Source of the DNA: CAUPWF01 sp964369775 | GTDB lineage: Bacteria; Bacillota; Clostridia; Lachnospirales; Lachnospiraceae | Direction of reading: 5' to 3' | Assembly (NCBI GenBank): GCA_964369775.1 | Contig: CAYJHQ010000013.1 | Location: 3,155 to 67,154, forward strand | Length of the DNA: 64,000 nt | Shown: positions 15,821-24,443 of the stretch, piece by piece | Position numbering within the stretch: the first letter of the stretch is position 1 | Layout of the letters: each line of letters starts with the position of its first letter | The notes under the pieces: model-generated | Told to the model about the DNA's origin: nothing | The model's database searches: none | What the model saw: only the letters and a program-made list of their open reading frames with translations | Translations under genes and position numbers: made by a program

Positions 15821-16665
15821 GCGGAACACTATATTTATGTGCAACACCTATAGGGAATTTGGAAGATATTACGATGCGTGTGTTACGGATTTTAGAAGAA
15901 GTAGATGTGATTGCAGCTGAGGATACCAGAAATAGTATTAAATTGTTAAATCACTACGAAATTAAAACTCCGATGACTAGTTACCACGAGCATAACAAAT
16001 ACGAAAAAGGGAAAGTACTTGTGGAGCGTTTGTTAAAGGGAGAAAATATAGCACTGATTACAGATGCAGGAACGCCAGGGATTTCAGACCCAGGAGAGGA
16101 ACTGGTTGGAATGTGCTATGACAGCGGAGTACCAGTTACATCACTACCAGGTGCGGTAGCTTGTGTAACAGCACTGACATTGGCAGGTCAATCTACAAGA
16201 AGATTTTGCTTTGAAGCTTTTTTGCCAAGTGATAAAAAAGAGAGAAGAAAGATTTTAGCAGAACTAAAAAATGAGACTCGAACAATTATTTTGTACGAAG
16301 CGCCACATAGACTGGTAAAAACATTAGTTGAATTACTAGAGGAGTTAGGGAACCGTCAAGTATCAATTTGTCGAGAATTGACCAAAAGATATGAAACAAT
16401 AAATAGAACGACATTGGAAGGTGCCATCGACGAATACAAGAATCAGCCCGCAAAAGGAGAATGCGTTCTTGTAGTTGAAGGAAAGAGCAGAGAACTTCTA
16501 GAGAAAGAAGAAAGACAAGGTTGGGAGGCATTATCCTTGGAAGAGCATATGAGTGTATACGAAAACCAAGGTCTTGAATCTAAAGAAGCAATGAAAAAGG
16601 TTGCAAAAGATAGAGGGATTAGCAAAAGAGATGTATATAATGAACTGCTAAAAACCAAAGAATAG
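15817..16665 (+). CDS. rsmI: 16S rRNA (cytidine1402-2'-O)-methyltransferase
   Basis: A 282-residue tetrapyrrole-methylase-fold enzyme that 2'-O-methylates C1402 in the ribosomal P site. GTLYLCATPIGNLEDIT, EDTRNSIKLLNHY, ALITDAGTPGISDPG and LPGAVACVTAL are the classic RsmI motifs. The GTG start at 15817 shares bases with the preceding TGA and has GAAGGTGGA upstream; an ATG at 15793 would add eight residues not seen in the family. The C-terminal extension after about 240 is the usual helical tail. It is last in the operon, as in B. subtilis. Confidence 0.92.
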   Translation: MSGTLYLCATPIGNLEDITMRVLRILEEVDVIAAEDTRNSIKLLNHYEIKTPMTSYHEHNKYEKGKVLVERLLKGENIALITDAGTPGISDPGEELVGMCYDSGVPVTSLPGAVACVTALTLAGQSTRRFCFEAFLPSDKKERRKILAELKNETRTIILYEAPHRLVKTLVELLEELGNRQVSICRELTKRYETINRTTLEGAIDEYKNQPAKGECVLVVEGKSRELLEKEERQGWEALSLEEHMSVYENQGLESKEAMKKVAKDRGISKRDVYNELLKTKE

Positions 16666-16692
16666 AGAACTGTTAAAACTGTAGATAGAAAG

Positions 16693-16737
16693 ATTCGTCA
16701 ATCTGTACAAGGAGTATAAAAAAATTCGTCAAGCTGT
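16693..16737 (+). repeat. Two ATTCGTCAANCTGT direct repeats, 31 bases apart
   Basis: ATTCGTCAATCTGT (16693-16706) and ATTCGTCAAGCTGT (16724-16737) match at 13 of 14 bases. The 31-base spacing is about three helical turns, and the second copy ends three bases before the -35 box, so this may be a binding site for an activator. Confidence 0.55.
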
Positions 16738-16740
16738 GTA

Positions 16741-16769
16741 TAGACTAGGCAAGTGCTATGCGATATACT
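16741..16769 (+). promoter_or_regulatory. Promoter of the MsmX-type gene
   Basis: TAGACT (16741-16746), 17-base spacer, TATACT (16764-16769). The leader is about 35 bases and carries AGGAGGA. Confidence 0.55.
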
Positions 16770-16811
16770 TTCATTATTAAAACACGAGAAGCATTTTAGG
16801 AGGAAGAATAA

Positions 16812-17924
16812 ATGGCAAGTTTATCGCTAAAAGGGATTTTTAAAAGATACCCAAATGGATTTGAAGCAGTTAAGGATTTTAACTTAGAGATTGAAGACAA
16901 AGAGTTTGTTATCTTCGTAGGACCATCAGGTTGTGGAAAGTCTACAACACTTAGAATGGTTGCAGGGCTTGAAGATATTTCAGAAGGAGAACTTTATATC
17001 GATGATAAATTAGTAAACGATATAGAGCCAAAAGATAGAGATATCGCAATGGTATTCCAAAACTATGCACTATATCCACATATGACAGTATATGACAACA
17101 TGGCATTCGGACTTAAGCTAAGAAAAATGCCAAAAGATGAGATTGATAAGATGGTAAGAGAAGCAGCTAGAATTCTTGATCTTGAGCCACTATTAGATCG
17201 TAAGCCAAAAGCGTTATCAGGAGGACAAAGACAGCGTGTTGCTATGGGACGTGCTATCGTTAGAAGTCCAAAAGTATTCCTTATGGATGAGCCTTTGTCA
17301 AACCTTGATGCAAAGCTTAGAGGGCAAATGCGTATCGAGATTTCAAAACTACATCAAAGACTTGGTTCAACAATCATCTATGTAACTCATGACCAAACAG
17401 AGGCGATGACGCTTGGAACAAGAATCGTAGTTATGAATGCAGGAATCGTACAGCAAGTAGATACACCACAGGTATTATACGATACACCATGTAACTTATT
17501 CGTTGCTGGATTTATTGGATCTCCACAGATGAACTTTATGGATGCTGTTTGTAAAGTGACTGGAGATAAAGTAGTGCTTACAGCAGGGGGATCAGATATT
17601 GAGTTGCCTCCAGCAAAAGCAAAGAAATTAATCGAAGGCGGATACAATGGAAAGACTGTAGTACTTGGAATTCGTCCAGAAGATGTGCATGATGAGCAAA
17701 TGTTTATTGAGTCATCACCAAACACTGTAATCACAGCACCAATTCGTGTATACGAGATGCTTGGAGCAGAAGTTTACTTATACTTTGATTATGCTGGATC
17801 AAACATGACAGCAAGAGTAGACCCAAGAACAACTGCTAGAACAGGTGATACAGTTAAGTTTGCACTAGATGCAGAGAAGATTCACGTATTCGATAAAGAG
17901 ACTGAACTTACAATCACTAACTAA
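16812..17924 (+). CDS. Carbohydrate ABC transporter ATPase (MsmX/UgpC type)
   Basis: A 370-residue ATPase for CUT1-type sugar importers. The nucleotide domain (1-235) has Walker A GPSGCGKST, Q-loop NYALYPHMTVYDN, signature LSGGQRQRVAMGRA, Walker B VFLMDEPLSNLDAKLR and the H-loop VTHDQTEA. The C-terminal ~130 residues form the regulatory OB (TOBE) domain with GIRPEDV. It stands alone, with no permease or binding protein next to it. That fits a shared ATPase energising several sugar importers, as MsmX does in Bacillus. It has its own promoter with upstream direct repeats and its own terminator. Confidence 0.92.
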   Translation: MASLSLKGIFKRYPNGFEAVKDFNLEIEDKEFVIFVGPSGCGKSTTLRMVAGLEDISEGELYIDDKLVNDIEPKDRDIAMVFQNYALYPHMTVYDNMAFGLKLRKMPKDEIDKMVREAARILDLEPLLDRKPKALSGGQRQRVAMGRAIVRSPKVFLMDEPLSNLDAKLRGQMRIEISKLHQRLGSTIIYVTHDQTEAMTLGTRIVVMNAGIVQQVDTPQVLYDTPCNLFVAGFIGSPQMNFMDAVCKVTGDKVVLTAGGSDIELPPAKAKKLIEGGYNGKTVVLGIRPEDVHDEQMFIESSPNTVITAPIRVYEMLGAEVYLYFDYAGSNMTARVDPRTTARTGDTVKFALDAEKIHVFDKETELTITN

Positions 17925-17942
17925 TTATAAAGAGTATAAAGC

Positions 17943-17976
17943 GTTCTCTAGAGGCATAGCCTCTAGGGGACTTTTT
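17943..17976 (+). terminator. Terminator after the ABC ATPase gene
   Basis: A 13-base stem (with a few G-U pairs) around the loop ATA, followed by five T. It separates the ATPase gene from the rhamnosidase gene. Confidence 0.85.
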
Positions 17977-17998
17977 GCATACAAAAGGTGGGGAGATT

Positions 17999-20614
17999 AT
18001 GAATCTTATTAAGCTTACAGTTGAGTATATGAAAAAGCCCATAGGGATTGGTAGACAGGACTTAGTATTTGGGTGGAATGTGCATGAAGAAAGCAAGAAC
18101 TCTGTTATGCAAGTCACTTATCACATTATCGTTAAAAAAGATGGTCGTGTTGTATGGGATAGCAAGGTGATAGAAAGTAGTCGATGCAATGGCGTTCGAT
18201 ATGAAGGAGAAGCACTGGAGTCCGGAACAAGCTATCAGTGGATTGTCAGTGTGACCGATAATTATGGTAGAGCTACAACGGCCACTAGCGAGTTTGGCAT
18301 GGGGATGCTAAATGAGGCGGCATGGAATCATTCTAAGTGGATTGGGAATCAAGGTGAGGGACGCGTTACGAATTTCCTCAAGTGTTTTACAACTGAGAAA
18401 AAAGACGTTTGTAGAGCAATCGTGTACGCAAGCGCACTGGGGCACTATGAATTGAATCTAAATGGTGAAAAAGTAGGAAATCAGTATATGGCTCCAGGGT
18501 GGACGAATTATGATAGGCGAGTTCAATATCAAGCATATGATGTCACAGATCAAATAATGGATGGTGAGAATCGAATGGGTGCGCTTTTAGCACCGGGATG
18601 GTATGCGGGAAATATTTCGGTTTTGGGAAAAAACAGATATGGAAATACAAACGCTCTGATTGCAAATCTAGTCATTGAATATTTAGATGGAACCAGACAA
18701 GTGATAGTAACGGATGACACATGGCGATTTACTACCAAAGGTCCAATTCTAGAGACAGACATGTTTGATGGAGAAATCTACGATGGGAATCTAGAACTTG
18801 GTGGTAGCAAATATGGTTGGACAACCGCTGGGTTCGACTACTCTAGTTGGTGCAATGCAAAAGTACTATTTGATTCGGCCTACAGCATACAGTCAAGAGG
18901 AAAGAGAGTCGAACTTACAGCACAAATTGGTCAAGGAGTCACAAAGATTGCGGAATTAGAGCCAGTTTCTATTACGGAAGTATGCGGAAAATGGATTGTA
19001 GATATGGGGCAAAACTTTGCTGGCATTGCAAAATTATCATTGGTAGGACGGAAAGGAGAGGCGGCTACAATACGCTATGCAGAGATGCTAAACGATGATG
19101 AAAAAGGGAGCAGAGGATGTGATAATCAAGATGGGGTAGGGTCTATCTATACTGCTAATTATCGATCGGCAAAATCCATGGATTGCTATATATTTAAGTC
19201 TGATAACAAAGAAGTATGGGAACCGACTTTTACATTTCATGGATTTAGATACATAGAAATATCTGGATGCAAAAAGCCAGAATATTCAGATATTAAAGGA
19301 TATGCATTAGCCTCAGTAAATCGAGAGACTGGAAGTTTTGAAAGTTCCAGCAAGCTAATGAATCAGATTTACAGCAACTCGTTTTGGGGTCAACGTTCTA
19401 ATTTTCTAAGTATTCCTACCGATTGCCCACAACGTGATGAACGTATGGGTTGGGGGGCAGACGCCCATGTATATAGCCGTACAGGATTGTATAATATGGA
19501 TTCTAATATGTTCTATCAAAAGTGGTTACAAGATGTACGAGATGAACAGTATGAAGATGGCGGATATCCTGATATAGCACCAAATCCGCACAACTTTAGA
19601 AATGATGTGGTATGGGCAGCAGGTGGTGTAATCATTCCTTATGATATCTGGATGATGACCGGAGACATGAGAATTTTAGAAGATAGCTACATGTCTATGA
19701 AGAAATATATGAAAAGTCGTACCAATGGTGGTTTGGTTCAAAGATGTAGATATGGAGATTGGTTAGAGCCTATAGATGGAGCATCAGATAAGGAAGTAAT
19801 CGGAACGACCTACCTCGCTTATCAATATCATTTAATGACTAAGATAGCAGCGATATTAGGGGATACAAGAGAGGAAATGCATTATCAGGAGGAATTCCAT
19901 GAAGTTAAGACAGAGTTTCATAAAACTCTAGTTGAAGCAGACGGGAGAATACGAGGCAATGCACAAAGTGCATACGTTTTAGCACTTGCAGCAGATCTTC
20001 AAACAAGCAACACAGAGCTCCCCTTTGTTGAAAAGCTAGTTGCCAATATTATTGGAAATAATAACCTGATGTCAGTAGGATTTGTATCCGTTAATCAGTT
20101 GATGCCAGTGCTATCAAAATATGGATACAGTCATATTGCTTATGCGTTAGCTACAAATACAGCTTATCCTTCTTGGGGGTATAGCATAGAGCAAGGAGCA
20201 ACCACTATATGGGAACGTTGGAATTCATATACAAAGGAAAAAGGATTTGGTCCAGTATCGATGAACTCATTCAATCACTATGCATTTGGGAGTGTAACAG
20301 AGTGGTTTTATTCAGGGATTGGTGGAATGAAACCCGATAAGAAAAACCCCGGGTTTGAAAATATCATCATCCAACCGCAATTTGATTTGAGAACAATAGA
20401 ACCACTTACACGGGCAACAGTGTCTTATGATTCAGTGCGAGGAAAAATTAGTAGTAGGTGGGAAGTAGAAGCGGACAGTATCACACTCATCATAACAATT
20501 CCAGCAAATGCGACAGCAACAGTGATTCTTCCTTCGAAAGCAAAGTTGAATAAAACAACAAAGGTACAAGTTGGATCAGGGATTCATACTTTTAAAATAG
20601 AAAAAAATAGGTAG
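17999..20614 (+). CDS. Alpha-L-rhamnosidase, GH78
   Basis: An 871-residue glycoside hydrolase that removes terminal alpha-L-rhamnose, for example from pectic rhamnogalacturonan or flavonoid glycosides. N-terminal beta domains (about 1-420) include WIGNQGEGRV and APGWTNYDRRVQYQAYDVT, typical of Bac_rhamnosid_N. The (alpha/alpha)6 domain begins near 430, with DCPQRDERMGWGADAH at about 475. A C-terminal beta domain follows GIGGMKPD. No signal peptide is present, so it acts inside the cell on imported oligosaccharides. GGTGGGGAG precedes the ATG at 17999. A nicotinamidase gene follows after 15 bases. Confidence 0.9.
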   Translation: MNLIKLTVEYMKKPIGIGRQDLVFGWNVHEESKNSVMQVTYHIIVKKDGRVVWDSKVIESSRCNGVRYEGEALESGTSYQWIVSVTDNYGRATTATSEFGMGMLNEAAWNHSKWIGNQGEGRVTNFLKCFTTEKKDVCRAIVYASALGHYELNLNGEKVGNQYMAPGWTNYDRRVQYQAYDVTDQIMDGENRMGALLAPGWYAGNISVLGKNRYGNTNALIANLVIEYLDGTRQVIVTDDTWRFTTKGPILETDMFDGEIYDGNLELGGSKYGWTTAGFDYSSWCNAKVLFDSAYSIQSRGKRVELTAQIGQGVTKIAELEPVSITEVCGKWIVDMGQNFAGIAKLSLVGRKGEAATIRYAEMLNDDEKGSRGCDNQDGVGSIYTANYRSAKSMDCYIFKSDNKEVWEPTFTFHGFRYIEISGCKKPEYSDIKGYALASVNRETGSFESSSKLMNQIYSNSFWGQRSNFLSIPTDCPQRDERMGWGADAHVYSRTGLYNMDSNMFYQKWLQDVRDEQYEDGGYPDIAPNPHNFRNDVVWAAGGVIIPYDIWMMTGDMRILEDSYMSMKKYMKSRTNGGLVQRCRYGDWLEPIDGASDKEVIGTTYLAYQYHLMTKIAAILGDTREEMHYQEEFHEVKTEFHKTLVEADGRIRGNAQSAYVLALAADLQTSNTELPFVEKLVANIIGNNNLMSVGFVSVNQLMPVLSKYGYSHIAYALATNTAYPSWGYSIEQGATTIWERWNSYTKEKGFGPVSMNSFNHYAFGSVTEWFYSGIGGMKPDKKNPGFENIIIQPQFDLRTIEPLTRATVSYDSVRGKISSRWEVEADSITLIITIPANATATVILPSKAKLNKTTKVQVGSGIHTFKIEKNR

Positions 20615-20629
20615 ACGAGGAGAGAAGGC

Positions 20630-21163
20630 ATGAAGAAAGTATTAATTGTAGTAGACGTACAAAACGATTTTGTGACAGGAGCACTTGCTTCAAAAGAAGC
20701 GCAAGCAATCATCTCTAATGTAGTTAGCGAAATAAAAGAATATTTAGAAGCGGGACAACAAGTGTATTTCACATTGGATACCCACGGAGAAGATTATCTG
20801 GAGACAGCAGAGGGAAAAGGTCTTCCAGTGAAACATTGCTTAAAAGGAACGAAAGGGCATGAACTAGTGCCAGAGATTCAAGATGCCTTAGCAGAGTATC
20901 AAGCGGGCGTGGATTATATCATAATAGAAAAACCAGTTTTTGGATCAATAGAATTGGCCAAAAACTTACAAGCGGATGAGGCAGTTCTAGTTGGATTGTG
21001 CACAGATATCTGCGTAGTATCTAATGCAATGTTATTAAAGGCGAGTCAACCAGAGATGCTCTTGAAAGTGATATCCAACGCATGCGCAGGAGTAACCCCA
21101 GAAAAGCACGAGGCAGCTCTTGCTACGATGGAGAGTTGTCAGATTGAGATAATAGAAATGTAG
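20630..21163 (+). CDS. pncA: Nicotinamidase / isochorismatase-family hydrolase
   Basis: A 177-residue cysteine hydrolase. The catalytic triad is visible as D9 in VVDVQNDF, K101 in IEKPVFG and nucleophile C128 in GLCTDICVVSNA. The metal-site region DTHGEDY is also present. This pattern fits nicotinamidase (nicotinamide to nicotinate for NAD salvage) better than isochorismatase, although other amidases share the fold. It starts 15 bases after the rhamnosidase stop with GAGGAGAGAAGGC upstream, so the two are probably co-transcribed; the link in function is unclear. Confidence 0.8.
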   Translation: MKKVLIVVDVQNDFVTGALASKEAQAIISNVVSEIKEYLEAGQQVYFTLDTHGEDYLETAEGKGLPVKHCLKGTKGHELVPEIQDALAEYQAGVDYIIIEKPVFGSIELAKNLQADEAVLVGLCTDICVVSNAMLLKASQPEMLLKVISNACAGVTPEKHEAALATMESCQIEIIEM

Positions 21164-21201
21164 GAGAAATCGGTGCTTTCCTCATTGCGTATTTTCTATC
21201 C

Positions 21202-21988
21202 CTACCCTTTTCTGAGTGTACTAGGTGGAAAGCCATAGTATGTTTTGAAAGCTTTGGAGAAATGAGCAGCATCATAAAAGCCACAAGAGGTACTAATTGA
21301 TTCTAGGGTCAAATTTGTAGTGTTTAATAGCAGATAAGACTTTTTAAGTCGTAGATTTTTAATATATACGTAAGGAGTAATTCCTTGCACATCTTTAAAT
21401 ATTCTTATGTAATGACGCTTGGAAAAGCCGGCATTTTTAGCTAAATCCTCGAGTGATAAAGGTTCACAGTAATGTTGTTGAATAAAGGTAAGCGTCTGTA
21501 AAAACTTAGAGATAGGATCTTCTTTTAATGATGATGATAATTCGTACTGACGTGAAAGATAAGCTAAAATGTTATAGAGATAAGTCTGGCACAATAAGAA
21601 GGATGTCTTCGTAGGGTGAAGGTATTCGTCTTTTATAATATCAAGAAGTATATTCAAATGAGTTTGTTGTGTTTTATTCAAAGAAAAGTAGCTGATGTAA
21701 CCACTGCGGTTAGAACGAAAATATGGCTCTAGTATAAATTAGTTTTTGAAAGCCTTCTAATAGCTCTAGTTGTTGATAAGCTAGGGATAATTGAGAGAAG
21801 GTAAAGATAATATTACAGTGCTTCAATTGATTAACATTAGTATAAGAGTGGTTAATATTTTCATCAACCACTAAGATATCTCCCTTTTTCAAGTGAAATA
21901 CTTGTCCATTAACATTATGAGTTGTAGTTCCGTCTAATATAATCATTAATTCAGTAAATGCATGTGCATGAGTAGGAAAATCTTTCAT
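21202..21988 (-). pseudogene. AraC-family regulator broken by a frameshift
   Basis: Two adjacent minus-strand frames make up one AraC/RhaR-like protein. 21710-21988 encodes the cupin half (MKDFPTHAHAFTELMIIL, GDILVVDENINHSYTN). 21202-21681 encodes the helix-turn-helix half, ending TYYGFPPSTLRK. Around 21725-21733 the reading should run YTEPYF, the family EPxF motif; one surplus base gives YTRAIFSF then a stop. Upstream of 21988 the cupin frame stays open for 18 more codons (TDFNNGTKPVALSFGTL) until a TAA at 22043-22045, so the start may also be damaged. It could be a real pseudogene or a sequencing error. It probably once governed the neighbouring rhamnosidase or UroD-family gene. Confidence 0.75.
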
Positions 21989-22063
21989 TAATGTTCCAAA
22001 GGAAAGTGCAACTGGTTTAGTTCCATTGTTGAAGTCAGTTAATTAATATTTAATCATGTCCAT

Positions 22064-22092
22064 ATTTTACATGTGGATGTCGTTTTTGTCAA
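22064..22092 (-). promoter_or_regulatory. Promoter of the broken AraC gene
   Basis: On the minus strand: TTGACA (22087-22092), exact 17-base spacer, TAAAAT (22064-22069). It is a strong promoter reading into the damaged gene, and no good ribosome site is visible downstream of it. Confidence 0.6.
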
Positions 22093-22153
22093 TGGATTAC
22101 AAGTGTGCAGGCTGATAGAATAATAAAAAACAAAGAAAAAAGAGGATGAAATC

Positions 22154-23322
22154 ATGCTGTATAAAGAAGATTGGGAAAAGGCGAAAGAAAGATTTGAAGC
22201 ATTGTGGAATGGAGAAGTGGTTGATAGATGTTGTATTTCTGTACAAGCGCCAAGAAAGGGAAGAGAGAATTACCTTAAAGAGTATCGAGAAAATGTAAGG
22301 CGAAAGCAGGTATCTGCAATGGGAGCACTTACCATACAGCATATGGAAGATCCCGAGTATGTATTAAAGCAAGTGAATCAAGTGATGAAGAACATATATT
22401 ACGGAGGAGAAGCGATTCCACAGATATTTATGAATTATGGACCAATAGGACATGCTGCCTATTTTGATGCACCTTGTCATAAAGATGGTGTTACCACTTG
22501 GTATAATCCAATAGTGTCTGATATAACGAGGAGCAATCTAAAGTTTAATGAGAACAATCAGATATTGAAATGGCAGATTGAGGCGGCAAGCCTCTTTGCG
22601 AAAGAAGGAAAAGATAAATTTTTGGTATCTACATTAGATAACTCAGGTAGTCTAGATGCATTGGCAGCACTTCGTGGCACAGAAGCGTTACTGATTGATA
22701 TGCTAGAAGAGCCAGATGCTGTGAAGAAAGAGTTAAAGAAATTAATCAATGCATGGAAGATAGTGGGTGATAGGATGTATGATATCACTTCACAGAGCAA
22801 CTATGGAGGAGCTACAATNNNNNNNNNNNNNNNNNNNNNNNNNNNNNNNNNNNNNNNNNNNNNNNNNNNNNNNNNNNNNNNNNNNNNNNNNNNNNNNNNN
22901 NNNNNNNNNNNNNNNNNNAGCTACAATCAGATATCTCAGTTATGCTTTCTAACCAAATGTTTCAAGAATTTGTATTGCCAGAGTTAAGGGAATCTGCGAA
23001 ACACCAAGAATACAATCTATACCATCTAGATGGGAAGGAACAGATTCGCCATCTAGATGATATTTTATCAATTCCGCAGATTAGAATGATTCAATGGGTA
23101 AGTGTAGTGGGGCAACCGTCATATATAGAATACATCCCTGTCTTTCAAAAGATTCAAAAAGCAGGGAAAGGGATTCTGATCAATGATGTGATACCGAAAG
23201 ATATCGAGATATTACTAGAGAATCTTAAACCAGAAGGATTATTTATTGTAACAAGTGCAGAATCTCAAGATGATGCGGATGCGATTCTTAAGATGGCAAA
23301 GAACTATGGTAGTATGCATTAG
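22154..23322 (+). CDS. Uroporphyrinogen-decarboxylase-family protein, split by a gap
   Basis: The 5' part (22154-22818) begins MLYKEDWEKAKERFEALW and the 3' part (after 22919) continues LQSDISVMLSNQMFQEFVLPEL, then YHLDGKEQIRHLDDIL. This is the URO-D superfamily barrel as found in corrinoid methyltransferase relatives and in uncharacterised clostridial proteins near glycosidases. It is not a haem enzyme by context. A 100-N gap removes an internal stretch, probably about 50-60 bases by family spacing. The two parts are in different frames at the nominal gap size; the missing length must leave remainder 2 on division by 3. AGAGGATGA precedes the start. Its function is unknown. Confidence 0.7.
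22819..22918. other. Assembly gap of 100 N flanked by a 9-base repeat
   Basis: Exactly 100 N. AGCTACAAT stands immediately on both sides (22810-22818 and 22919-22927). Collapsing the repeat does not restore the reading frame, so it is not a simple end overlap. Confidence 0.95.
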
Positions 23323-23442
23323 CATTGAGAATATCTTTACATTTATTCTTCTACGTGCAAAAGAAGGAAAAAGTAGAGATTTGTACGTAGTAGTGTACGA
23401 GCCGGATTTTGGAATGATGCAGATGGCGGATTATAGAGGATG

Positions 23443-23471
23443 TTGTCTGCGCACCACTTACATGTTATAAT
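23443..23471 (+). promoter_or_regulatory. Promoter of the alpha/beta hydrolase gene
   Basis: TTGTCT (23443-23448), 17-base spacer, TATAAT (23466-23471). Confidence 0.65.
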
Positions 23472-23493
23472 TATGTCAATTAGCATAATTATA
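23466..23493. promoter_or_regulatory. Perfect inverted repeat over the -10 box, candidate operator
   Basis: TATAATTATG (23466-23475) and CATAATTATA (23484-23493) form a perfect 10-base inverted repeat around an 8-base spacer. It covers the -10 box and the expected transcription start and ends at the ribosome site, a typical repressor position. Confidence 0.55.
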
Positions 23494-23506
23494 GGAGGTA
23501 ATGAAG

Positions 23507-24388
23507 ATGCAAGTGAAAGAAGGACACGTATCATTTAGGGAATTTCAGACATACTATAGAATTGTAGGGGAATGTAAAGGGAATAAAAAGCCCCTCATTT
23601 TGTTGCATGGTGGGCCAGGATCTACGCACAATTATTTTGAAACTTTGGATTCTCTTGCTGAAGATGGAAGAGCAATTATTATGTATGATCAACTAGGATG
23701 TGGGGAGTCATCATTTCCAGAGGATACAGCTCTTTACACAAAAGAAGTATGGATTGAAGAGTTGATTAATATAAGAGAGCAATTAGGGATCGAAGAATGC
23801 CACATATTGGGACAATCTTGGGGTGGGATGCAATTGATTGCCTATCTTTGTGACTATAGTCCAGAAGGTGTAAGGAGTGCGATTCTCTCTAGTACACTTC
23901 CAGCATCACAGATGTGGGAAAAAGAGCAACGTCGTTATTTGACATATTTTCCGCAAGAGATGCAAGATGCAATTGCAAAGGCTGAGGCAGCAGAAGACTA
24001 TGAAGATCCAGATTACCTTGCAGGGGTGGACGCGTTTATGGAGAGACATTGTGCAGGTCCAGTGACAGACAATTCGCCAGAGTGTTTAAAAAGAAAGAAA
24101 AAAGCAGGTAGGGATGCATATATTTATGGATGGGGGCAGACAGAGTTTGCGCCAAGTGGAACGCTAAAAGACTTTGATTATAGGGAAAAATTGCAAAAAA
24201 TTAAAGAGCCTTGCTTGGTAGTGAGTGGATTAATGGATTTATGTTCTCCTTGGATTGCAAAGTATATGACAGATCACATTCCAGGAGCTAAGTGGGAGCT
24301 ATATGAATTCAGTCGCCATATGTGTTTTGTGGATGAGAATGAGAAATATGTGAAGATGATGATAGAATGGCTGAACCAGAATGATTAA
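23507..24388 (+). CDS. Proline-iminopeptidase-like alpha/beta hydrolase
   Basis: A 293-residue S33-family hydrolase. HGGPGSTHNYF is the oxyanion-hole motif of proline iminopeptidases and GQSWGG carries nucleophile S104. The acid is likely in the DLCSPW region and the histidine in FSRHMCF. The cap domain lies between. The family removes N-terminal proline or other residues from peptides; some members hydrolyse amino-acid amides. I chose the ATG at 23507 (MQVKEGH) because AGGAGG lies eight bases upstream; the ATG at 23501 is only two bases away from it. It is monocistronic, with its own promoter, operator-like repeat and terminator. Confidence 0.85.
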   Translation: MQVKEGHVSFREFQTYYRIVGECKGNKKPLILLHGGPGSTHNYFETLDSLAEDGRAIIMYDQLGCGESSFPEDTALYTKEVWIEELINIREQLGIEECHILGQSWGGMQLIAYLCDYSPEGVRSAILSSTLPASQMWEKEQRRYLTYFPQEMQDAIAKAEAAEDYEDPDYLAGVDAFMERHCAGPVTDNSPECLKRKKKAGRDAYIYGWGQTEFAPSGTLKDFDYREKLQKIKEPCLVVSGLMDLCSPWIAKYMTDHIPGAKWELYEFSRHMCFVDENEKYVKMMIEWLNQND

Positions 24389-24393
24389 ATAAA

Positions 24394-24441
24394 ACAGCAC
24401 CATGATAAGAAAGGAATTAATCTTATCATGGTGCTGTCTCC
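24394..24441. terminator. Bidirectional terminator between convergent genes
   Basis: A 16-base perfect stem (24394-24409 with 24422-24437) around a 12-base loop. T-rich sequence follows on both strands, serving the hydrolase gene and the convergent aminotransferase gene. Confidence 0.85.
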
Positions 24442-24443
24442 TT

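Noticed and set aside
22767..22987. Frames reading through the N gap into the right flank
   Set aside because: They are in the wrong frame for the conserved LQSDISVML segment and depend on the arbitrary gap length.
23255..23470. Small frame after the URO-D-family gene
   Set aside because: It overlaps the end of that gene in another frame and runs through the promoter of the next gene, with no ribosome site.
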